16,883 nucleotides of DNA from CAZFBR01 sp035353495 [NCBI: uncultured bacterium]. GTDB taxonomy: Bacteria; DAOPZR01. Below, piece by piece: positions 8,303 through 13,852 of the stretch. The notes under the pieces are model-generated. The model worked only from the letters and a program-made list of their open reading frames with translations, ran no database searches and was not told the origin of the DNA. Within the stretch, counting starts at the first letter, position 1; the number at the start of each line of letters is the position of its first letter. The translations under genes were made by a program, and so were the position numbers. The DNA lies in assembly GCA_964517215.1 (NCBI GenBank), contig CAZFBR010000053.1, positions 1-16,883 of the forward strand. Direction: 5' to 3'.

Positions 8303-9679
8303 ATGGCGGGCTACGCGGAATGGCTGCAGGAACCGGCGGCGCAGCCGGCATTTCAGGCGGCGCTGGGAGTGCTGCGCGGCACCAAAGGCAAACGGGTGCT
8401 GGTCTACAGCCACGATGATCCCGACGGGATCACCTCGGCGGCGATTGCCGGGCGGCTGCTGGCTGCGCTGGGGGCGGACGAGGCGCGGATCCTGCTGCCG
8501 CCGACGTTCGAACTGGAAGAGTCACGGGTTGCGGCCGACATCCGGGAATTTCCCGCCGACGTCATGCTGATCTGCGACAAGGGCACCATCGGTTATTACG
8601 GGAATTTTAAAAAATACGTGCCGCAGGTGCTGGTGATCGACCATCACTGGAAGATCGGCGGCGAGGCCGAGGGGATTACCGTCTACAGCCCGGGCGCGTG
8701 GTGTTGTGCGGCCTTTCTGCTGCACAATCTCGCCACCGCGCTGGATGTGCGCGATGACGGCATGGATTTTCTTGCCCTGATCGGCATGAAGGGTGACTGG
8801 GCGGTTGAGCCGGTGACCGGCCAGCCGGCTTCGCCCTATGTCAAGGCGTTCTACGACGAGGTGGCGCCCCGCTGGCAGCGCTGGCTGACGCCGTTCAGCG
8901 GCGGCCGGCCGACCTGGTTTGACGTCAGCCAGCGGGAGAAGACCTGCCTGCTGTCGCAGGCCGCCGACCTGGTATCCGCCATGTGCGGCAATGGCTTCCA
9001 GTATTTTTACAACGACCGCGAGCCGGCGCTGGCTGAGGTCGACCAGCCGCAGCTGACGCTGGATGTGCTGCTCAATGCGGCGCAGAATCCGGAGGCGCTC
9101 ATGGCGGCGGATTCGCTGCCGGCGGTGATCAGCCAGTTCGAGCAGCGCGAAATTGTGGAAAAGCTGTGGCGGTACTATCAGGCGGACTGGGACAAGGTCA
9201 GCGGCTTTCTCGACACCTCGCTGCCGCTCATCCGCTTCGGCAGCACCCAGCTCTTTTTCTTCATGGGCAACAATGTGGCGCTCCTGCCCATGCTCGGTTC
9301 GGTCAAGCTGGGCGAACTGGCCGCGCGCTGCGGCTGCCCGTCGGCGATCATCATGGCCAACCTGCTGGCCGACGGCTCGACGCATTTCTGCCTGCGCGGG
9401 GCGGGCGACAGCGGCAAGGAAATCCATCTCGGCAAGATCGCGCAGGGCGTGGTCCAGCGCCTGCTGGCGAAGCACGGGCAGGAGCACAAGGAACTCATCA
9501 CCGGCGGCGGCCACCCGGTGGCGGCGGAAATCAAGGCGCGCGTGCCGGCCATCCCCTTCCACGAGAACCTGCTTGACCTGCTCACCTACCTGAACGAACT
9601 GGCGGCGCTGGCGATGAAGACGAATCCGACCGCCGAGGAGAAAGAACGGCGGAAAACGATGGGCTGGGAAAAGGAGTAG
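8303..9679 (+). CDS. DHH family phosphoesterase, RecJ-like paralogue of unknown substrate
   Basis: A 458-residue DHH/DHHA1 protein distinct from RecJ. The metal-binding motifs are present: YSHDDPDGITSA (35-46), CDKGT (91-95), VIDHHW (111-116) and GMKGDW (161-166). A DHHA1-like GGGHPVAAEIK lies at 401-411. The middle region (about 170-390) does not recall a named subfamily. It has aromatic-rich stretches and the segment QLFFFMGNNVALLPMLGS. The DHH superfamily includes exonucleases, oligoribonucleases (NrnA), cyclic-dinucleotide phosphodiesterases and inorganic pyrophosphatases; archaeal RecJ-like (GAN) proteins also belong here. I cannot choose among nucleic-acid, nanoRNA or cyclic-dinucleotide substrates. 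The start at 8303 has a gaggggt ribosome site 8 nt upstream; the frame is open further upstream but overlaps the DUF3006 gene. mtnP follows after 3 nt. Confidence 0.85.
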   Translation: MAGYAEWLQEPAAQPAFQAALGVLRGTKGKRVLVYSHDDPDGITSAAIAGRLLAALGADEARILLPPTFELEESRVAADIREFPADVMLICDKGTIGYYGNFKKYVPQVLVIDHHWKIGGEAEGITVYSPGAWCCAAFLLHNLATALDVRDDGMDFLALIGMKGDWAVEPVTGQPASPYVKAFYDEVAPRWQRWLTPFSGGRPTWFDVSQREKTCLLSQAADLVSAMCGNGFQYFYNDREPALAEVDQPQLTLDVLLNAAQNPEALMAADSLPAVISQFEQREIVEKLWRYYQADWDKVSGFLDTSLPLIRFGSTQLFFFMGNNVALLPMLGSVKLGELAARCGCPSAIIMANLLADGSTHFCLRGAGDSGKEIHLGKIAQGVVQRLLAKHGQEHKELITGGGHPVAAEIKARVPAIPFHENLLDLLTYLNELAALAMKTNPTAEEKERRKTMGWEKE

Positions 9680-9682
9680 ATC

Positions 9683-10561
9683 ATGGCGAAAGCGAAACGG
9701 CTGACGGCGTCGATCGGGGTGATCGGCGGCAGCGGCATCTATGAAATCGACGGGGTGAAGAAGCTGGGCGAGGTGAAGCTCACAACCCCGTTCGGTGCCC
9801 CTTCGGACAGCATCGCGGTGTGCGAGATTGCCGGCAAACGGGTGGCGTTTCTGCCGCGGCATGCGCGCGGGCACCGCATCCTGCCGAGCGAGGTCAATAC
9901 CCGCGCCAATATGTGGGCGCTCAAGTCGCTGGGGGTGGAGCAGATCATCGCCTTCAGCGCGGTCGGTTCGCTGAAGGCGGCGCTGCCGCCGCGGCATTTC
10001 GTGGTGCCCGACCAGGTGATCGACAAGACCTTCCGTCGCCCGGGGACCTTCTACGGCGACGGCGTGGTGGCGCATGTGGCATTTGCCCACCCGTTCTGCG
10101 ACCGGCTGCGACGGGCGGCGGTGGCGGCGGCGAAAGCCGAAAAAATCGCAGTGACGGCCGGCGGCACCTATGTGTGCATGGAGGGTCCGCAGTTCTCGAC
10201 GCGGGCGGAATCGAACCTGCACCGCAGCTGGGGCGCCGCGCTGATCGGCATGACCTGCATGCCCGAGGCGAAACTCGCGCGCGAGGCGGAAATGTGCTAC
10301 GCGGTGATTGCGCTGGTGACCGATTTCGACTGCTGGAAGGAAGACGAGGAGCATGTCACCGCCGACGCGGTGGTGGCGACGATGACCCACAACGTGCAGG
10401 CGGCGAAGCGCATGCTGCCGCGCCTCATCGCCGCGCTGGACGCGGCGGACTGCTCCTGCCGGCACGCGCTGGCGGGGGCGATCATGTCGGACCCGAAACG
10501 AGTGCCGCCGGCGACGCGCAAGAAGCTCGCGCTGCTGGCGGGCAAATACCTGAAACAGTAA
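9683..10561 (+). CDS. mtnP: S-methyl-5'-thioadenosine phosphorylase
   Basis: Splits methylthioadenosine, a by-product of polyamine and related synthesis, into adenine and 5-methylthioribose 1-phosphate, feeding methionine and adenine salvage. The 292-residue sequence is a typical trimeric MTAP: IGVIGGSGIYEI (11-22), LPRHARGHRILPSEVNTRANMWALK (57-81), CMEGPQFSTRAESN (165-178), IGMTCMPEAKLAREAEMCYA (188-207) and TDFDCWKEDEEHVT (213-226). D214 and D216 in the last motif are the residues that recognise the 6-amino group, unlike the Asn of the phosphorylase upstream. The end carries CRHALAGAIMSDP, also typical. The ATG has AAGGAG 6 nt upstream. It is therefore the 6-aminopurine partner of the 6-oxopurine enzyme located 3 kb upstream. 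Confidence 0.92.
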   Translation: MAKAKRLTASIGVIGGSGIYEIDGVKKLGEVKLTTPFGAPSDSIAVCEIAGKRVAFLPRHARGHRILPSEVNTRANMWALKSLGVEQIIAFSAVGSLKAALPPRHFVVPDQVIDKTFRRPGTFYGDGVVAHVAFAHPFCDRLRRAAVAAAKAEKIAVTAGGTYVCMEGPQFSTRAESNLHRSWGAALIGMTCMPEAKLAREAEMCYAVIALVTDFDCWKEDEEHVTADAVVATMTHNVQAAKRMLPRLIAALDAADCSCRHALAGAIMSDPKRVPPATRKKLALLAGKYLKQ

Positions 10562-10570
10562 TTCAATTCA

Positions 10571-10585
10571 CGCGCCCGGTGCGCG
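10571..10585 (+). other. Short inverted repeat between mtnP and the lipoprotein gene
   Basis: A 5-bp stem (cgcgc/gcgcg) with a 5-nt loop lies in the 42-nt gap, just upstream of the AAGGAG site (10590-10595) of the lipoprotein gene. There is no T run after it, so it is a weak terminator candidate at best. It may only reflect base composition. Confidence 0.2.
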
Positions 10586-10603
10586 GATGAAGGAGCGAAG
10601 GCA

Positions 10604-12088
10604 ATGAACAAGGCGTTGCTGATGATGCTGGTGGCCGTACTGACGGGGTTGCTGCTGATTGGCGGTTGCAGTTGCGGCGGCGGGGAAACAGTGCCGCCGG
10701 GCGGCGTGGCCCAGCTGAAGGGGAGTGAAAGCTTCACGGTGACCGAATGCAAGGAAGACAACGGCAGCTACGCGGTGACGGTCAACAAGACGCTGACCAT
10801 TGCCAATATTACCGTGAGTGGCGACAAGGTGACGCTGCCGGCGTTCGAGCCGAAAAGCGGCGCGCCGAAGTCGTATCTGGTGGCGGACAATGACGACGGC
10901 AAGACGCTGCTGAGCGACATCGAGGCGGCGGTGCTGGCGGTGGCGGGCGGCGGGTCGATTCCGGCGGTGACCAAGGAATTCCAGCCGTTCACCTTTGGCG
11001 GCATTGCCATCACCATCATCCAGCCGCGGGCGAACAGCGGCGACAATGCCGGCGGCGACCGCCGGTCGTCGTCCCGCAACGACCGGGGCGACCGGGCGGC
11101 CGTCAAGGCGGTTGCCCGTGAACGGGCGGCGGAGAATGCAAACGAGGAACGTGCGACGGGCGGCGAGCGTGAACGCGGCAGCAGCGCAAGCGGCAGCAGC
11201 AGCGCGAGCAGTGTCCGGCCGCCGACGGTGCTGGCGGAAGTGGTGCTGAATGACGGGCTGAAGATCACGGGCCTGCGCATCATCAAGAGCAAGAACGGCG
11301 ACGGCTACTTCATCTCCTGGCCGAGCAAGAAGCAGGGAAGCAAATACCTGCCGTCGGTGGCGCTGACGGATGCGGCGACGAAGAAGAAGATTGACGAGGC
11401 GCTGCTCGCGGCCTATGCGGCCGAAGCGGGGCTTGATCCGGCCGAGGTCAAGCTGTCGGAGCGCAGCACGGGCGGCGACGAAGGTGGCGACAGCGGCGAC
11501 GGCGCGCCGGCCGGCGACGTGTATATCAGCAAAATCGAGAAGGCTGGCGACGGGTTCAGCGTGACGCTGTGGAATGAAATCGTGGTCAGCGGCATCACGG
11601 CGGACGGCGGCGAAATCAAGTTCCCCGGCAGCGAAAGCCGTTCCCGCGACGGGGGCGAGCCGAAATTCTTCGCGCATGTGCGCGCACCGTTCCGCAAGGC
11701 GGCGACGGCAGTTGACCGCCTGACGGCGGCCATCCTCGCGTTTGCCGACAACGGGAGCTTTGAGAAGGGGACGGCGGCGGAACTGAAGGTCACCAACGTG
11801 CACATCAGCAACGGGTTTGCGGATGTGACCTTCAATGATGCGATTGCGATTCACGGGTTCCACCTGTCCGGGCGCGGTGAGGAAGTGAAGGTGACGCTCC
11901 CGGCGGTCAAGAAGGGGAGTGAGTTCGTGCCGGTGGTGAGCTTCCGCACGGCCGCGGTCTGGCAGGATATCCAGGAGCAGATTCTGGAGAAAAACCGGAC
12001 CATGCCGCAGCGCAGCAGCAGCCGTTCGCGTGACGGTGGTTCCTCGCGGCGCAACAACCGCGGCGGGGACAGCGGCGGCGACGAGTAG
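10604..12088 (+). CDS. Predicted lipoprotein with four SpoVG-like domains
   Basis: A 494-residue predicted exported lipoprotein. The N-terminus has a lysine, a hydrophobic core (4-19) and a lipobox-like LLIGGC, with C22 the likely lipidated residue. The rest looks like four degenerate copies of the SpoVG fold, at about residues 42-113, 128-141 plus 207-272, 304-381 and 392-463. Each shows beta strands, a [F/W/L]P turn, a second conserved patch and a closing helix such as KKKIDEALLAAYA or QDIQEQILEK. The copies are joined by low-complexity linkers rich in Gly, Ser, Asp and Arg (142-206, 285-302), with a similar tail (469-494). SpoVG itself is a roughly 90-residue cytoplasmic nucleic-acid-binding protein, so this is an unusual location and architecture; its function is unknown. 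The ATG has AAGGAG 8 nt upstream. The SpoVG assignment is by pattern, not by search. Confidence 0.8.
   Translation: MNKALLMMLVAVLTGLLLIGGCSCGGGETVPPGGVAQLKGSESFTVTECKEDNGSYAVTVNKTLTIANITVSGDKVTLPAFEPKSGAPKSYLVADNDDGKTLLSDIEAAVLAVAGGGSIPAVTKEFQPFTFGGIAITIIQPRANSGDNAGGDRRSSSRNDRGDRAAVKAVARERAAENANEERATGGERERGSSASGSSSASSVRPPTVLAEVVLNDGLKITGLRIIKSKNGDGYFISWPSKKQGSKYLPSVALTDAATKKKIDEALLAAYAAEAGLDPAEVKLSERSTGGDEGGDSGDGAPAGDVYISKIEKAGDGFSVTLWNEIVVSGITADGGEIKFPGSESRSRDGGEPKFFAHVRAPFRKAATAVDRLTAAILAFADNGSFEKGTAAELKVTNVHISNGFADVTFNDAIAIHGFHLSGRGEEVKVTLPAVKKGSEFVPVVSFRTAAVWQDIQEQILEKNRTMPQRSSSRSRDGGSSRRNNRGGDSGGDE
10727..10942 (+). repeat. SpoVG-like domain copy 1
   Basis: Residues 42-113 of the lipoprotein. 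Strands ESFTVTECK, SYAVTVNKTLTIANITV and KVTLPAFEPKSG are followed by SYLVAD and the helix TLLSDIEAAVLA. This is the SpoVG order: two strands, a P-containing turn, a strand and a helix. It is a weak match on its own but aligns with copies 2 to 4. Confidence 0.5.
10985..11419 (+). repeat. SpoVG-like domain copy 2, apparently split by a linker
   Basis: Residues 207-272 are the best match: VLAEVVLNDGLKITGLRII, FISWPSKKQGSKYLPSVAL and the helix ATKKKIDEALLAAYA parallel SpoVG's ITLDHEFVVHDIRVI, VAMPSKR and TRGKIQDAVLNEY. The expected first strand seems to be PFTFGGIAITIIQPR at 128-142, separated from the rest by about 65 low-complexity residues (11027-11221 at DNA level). Confidence 0.6.
11513..11746 (+). 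repeat. SpoVG-like domain copy 3
   Basis: Residues 304-381. VYISKIEKAGDGFSVTLWN and EIVVSGITADGGEIKFPGS are followed by an expanded SRSRDGGEPKFFAHVRAPF and the helix AVDRLTAAILAFA. The loop after the FPGS turn is longer than in the other copies. Confidence 0.5.
11777..11992 (+). repeat. SpoVG-like domain copy 4
   Basis: Residues 392-463. AELKVTNVHISNGFADVTFN and AIAIHGFHLSGRGEEVKVTLP are followed by AVKKGSEFVPVVSF and the helix AVWQDIQEQILEK. The KVTLPAVKKGSEFVPVVSF stretch parallels ISWPSKKQGSKYLPSVAL of copy 2 closely. Confidence 0.55.
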
Positions 12089-12099
12089 ACAGGAACGGC

Positions 12100-12128
12100 C
12101 CCGGGCGGCATGGTGCATGCCGCCCGGG
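12100..12128 (+). terminator. Perfect 13-bp inverted repeat after the lipoprotein gene (terminator-like, no T run)
   Basis: CCCGGGCGGCATG and CATGCCGCCCGGG are perfect reverse complements around a 3-nt loop, starting 11 nt after the stop. The stem is very stable. The following bases are tgaccgcgattg rather than a T run, so termination would be non-canonical. Alternatively it is a 3'-end stabilising hairpin or an operator-like palindrome. It is in the 79-nt gap before the next gene. Confidence 0.5.
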
Positions 12129-12167
12129 TGACCGCGATTGTGCCACGACGGCAGGAAAGGAACGGAC

Positions 12168-13154
12168 ATGCGACTGGGACGCAACTTCACCAATTTGCTG
12201 GTGTACGATTACATGCCGGACAGGGACAAGGAGCGCTTTCGCGCCGGCAAGCTGACCGTCCCGGATATGGACGCAACCTACCAGATCAAGTTCAAGGCGG
12301 ACCTCAAGCGGCAGATTGACGCGGCGGGCGAGTGCGGCATGACGCACGTCGAAATCGACGGCGGCATTCCCAACCCCTTCCTGCGGATGAAGGCGGACGA
12401 GCGGGCGGCGGCGCGCGACTATGCGCGGGCGAAGGATATCACCCTCTCGCTGCACCTGCCCTATACCTTCACCGCCATCGGCACCTGCGGCTTCCAGGAG
12501 GAGGATCGCAAGGCGGCCTGCAAGATGCTCAAGCGCTACCTTGATTTTGCCGCGGACCTGGGCTGCGTCAGTGCGGTCATGCATCCCGGGTCGATCCCCT
12601 ACTATCAGGCGACGGGCAAGTATCTGGAGAGCAGCGACAAGAACCTGTTCAAGTCGCTGGTCGAGCTGGGCCGGTACGCCAATGAAAAGGGGATTCCCCT
12701 GCACCTCGAGAACAACACCAAATGGGATCCGACCCACGTCAAGCCGGAGCAGTCGCTGCCCATGCTGGACCGGGTGCGGGCCAAGGGGGTCGACATCTTC
12801 TACTGTTTCGACCTGGCGCATACCTTCACCCTGGTGGCGACCACCGCGGAAATCCCCTATCCGCCCGATAAGGCGTACGAGGACATCCCGGCGCATTACT
12901 ACAATGAAATTCACATCGGCGATTTTGTGCCGGAAAAGACGCTGTTCCACCCGCCCCTGCATCAGGATGCCGGGCTGCTCAAGGCCGACGACTGGGCGCG
13001 GATCTTCCGCATCTTCCGCAGCAAGGGCGTCAAGACCGTGGTGATTGAGACCGCGGTGCGGGAACGCGACGACCTGATCAACGGCCGGCAGATCATGCTG
13101 GACGAGTCGCGCTACATCAAGGCGATTTTCGACCGCGTCATGGCGGAAGCGTAG
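12168..13154 (+). CDS. Xylose-isomerase-like TIM-barrel protein (AP endonuclease family 2 fold)
   Basis: A 328-residue protein with the pattern of the sugar isomerase/epimerase and endonuclease IV fold. Barrel strands carrying likely metal ligands are visible: HVEIDGG (60-66), SLHLPY (94-99), AVMHPGSIPY (136-145), PLHLENN (177-183, E181), CFDLAHTF (213-220, D215 and H218), NEIHIGDF (246-253, H249) and VVIETA (291-296, E294). A divalent metal site is expected. Members act on sugars, sugar acids, inositols or abasic DNA, and I cannot assign a substrate. There is no signal peptide. The start at 12168 has an aggaaagga site about 6 nt upstream; an in-frame ATG at 12138 would add ten residues and lacks such a site. 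It is 18 nt upstream of a P-loop kinase-like gene, probably in the same transcript. Confidence 0.8.
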   Translation: MRLGRNFTNLLVYDYMPDRDKERFRAGKLTVPDMDATYQIKFKADLKRQIDAAGECGMTHVEIDGGIPNPFLRMKADERAAARDYARAKDITLSLHLPYTFTAIGTCGFQEEDRKAACKMLKRYLDFAADLGCVSAVMHPGSIPYYQATGKYLESSDKNLFKSLVELGRYANEKGIPLHLENNTKWDPTHVKPEQSLPMLDRVRAKGVDIFYCFDLAHTFTLVATTAEIPYPPDKAYEDIPAHYYNEIHIGDFVPEKTLFHPPLHQDAGLLKADDWARIFRIFRSKGVKTVVIETAVRERDDLINGRQIMLDESRYIKAIFDRVMAEA

Positions 13155-13172
13155 GGGAACGGAGACGAACGC

Positions 13173-13829
13173 ATGAGCAAGCCATTTCAGGTGTTTCTGC
13201 TGGGCACGCCCGGCTGCGGCAAATCGGAGATTTACCGGCGGCTGGAACAGCGCCTCAAGGATGCGGGCATTGCGCGGCAGGTCATGCGCATTGATGATTT
13301 CCCCAAACTGCACGCCTGTTTTGTCGCGGATGATGCGGCGGAGGCGGCGGGCCAGCCGCGGACCTGGTCGCGCAAGTCGGGTGCGGACGGCTGGCTGGTC
13401 ACCAATCCCAAGGTGTGGGACAAGCTGCTGACCATGGTCAACGAGGACATTGCCGCGGAGCGTGCGGCGGACAAGGCGGTGTTTGTTGAGTTTGCCCGTC
13501 CCGACATGGTGCGCTCGATCGGCGCCTGTTTCAGCGATGAGGTGAAGCGGTCGTCACTGCTGCTCTATATTTTCTGCCCGTTCGACATCTGCTGGGCGCG
13601 CAACGTGCGCCGGCATGAGGCGGCGGTGGCGGCGGGCGGCGACGATCACCTGGTGTCACGCGAGGAGATGGAAGCAACCTATCTCAAGGACGATCATGAC
13701 GCCTTGCATCAGCTGGGCATTCCCTTTGTGGTGGTTGACAACCATCTGGACGGGACCGACCTGCTGGAGTTTGAAGTGGGCAAGGTGATGGCGACGATCA
13801 GCAAGCATCTGGCCGCGGCGGGCAAGTGA
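13173..13829 (+). CDS. P-loop NTPase, small-molecule kinase-like, substrate unknown
   Basis: A 218-residue protein whose N-terminus FQVFLLGTPGCGKSEI holds a Walker A P-loop (GTPGCGKS, 11-18). Further features resemble nucleotide or sugar kinases of the adenylate-kinase-like group: RIDDFPK (39-45), a strand AVFVEFARPD (102-111) where a Walker B acidic residue would be expected, and an arginine cluster WARNVRRHE (141-149) in a lid-like position. The end IPFVVVDN (183-190) looks like the last core strand. It does not match adenylate, guanylate or cytidylate kinase signatures closely, so no substrate is offered. There is no signal peptide, so it should be cytoplasmic. GGAG lies 8 nt before the ATG. 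A role with the TIM-barrel protein 18 nt upstream, such as phosphorylating its product, is speculation. Confidence 0.7.
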   Translation: MSKPFQVFLLGTPGCGKSEIYRRLEQRLKDAGIARQVMRIDDFPKLHACFVADDAAEAAGQPRTWSRKSGADGWLVTNPKVWDKLLTMVNEDIAAERAADKAVFVEFARPDMVRSIGACFSDEVKRSSLLLYIFCPFDICWARNVRRHEAAVAAGGDDHLVSREEMEATYLKDDHDALHQLGIPFVVVDNHLDGTDLLEFEVGKVMATISKHLAAAGK

Positions 13830-13852
13830 CCGGGGTCTGACAGGGTACAGCC

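Noticed and set aside
8601-8616. A TTTTAAAAAA stretch in the second DHH gene as a possible programmed frameshift site.
   Set aside because: In the reading frame the codons are TTT AAA AAA, which does not fit the X-XXY-YYZ slippery pattern, and both motif sets of the protein are in one frame.
8522-10465. A 647-codon open frame on the minus strand, and several others of 350-540 codons (for example 5999-7609, 10568-12193, 11907-13313).
   Set aside because: They run antisense to clear genes, their translations are Arg/His/Gln-rich with no recognisable motifs, and such frames are expected in GC-rich coding DNA with few stop codons.
10604-12088. Possibility that the Arg/Ser/Gly-rich lipoprotein is a frameshifted or spurious gene.
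   Set aside because: It has a good ribosome site and a signal peptide, and the domain-like repeats stay in one frame from end to end.
12138-12167. Alternative ATG for the TIM-barrel protein.
   Set aside because: It is close to the hairpin, has no ribosome site, and adds ten residues without family character.
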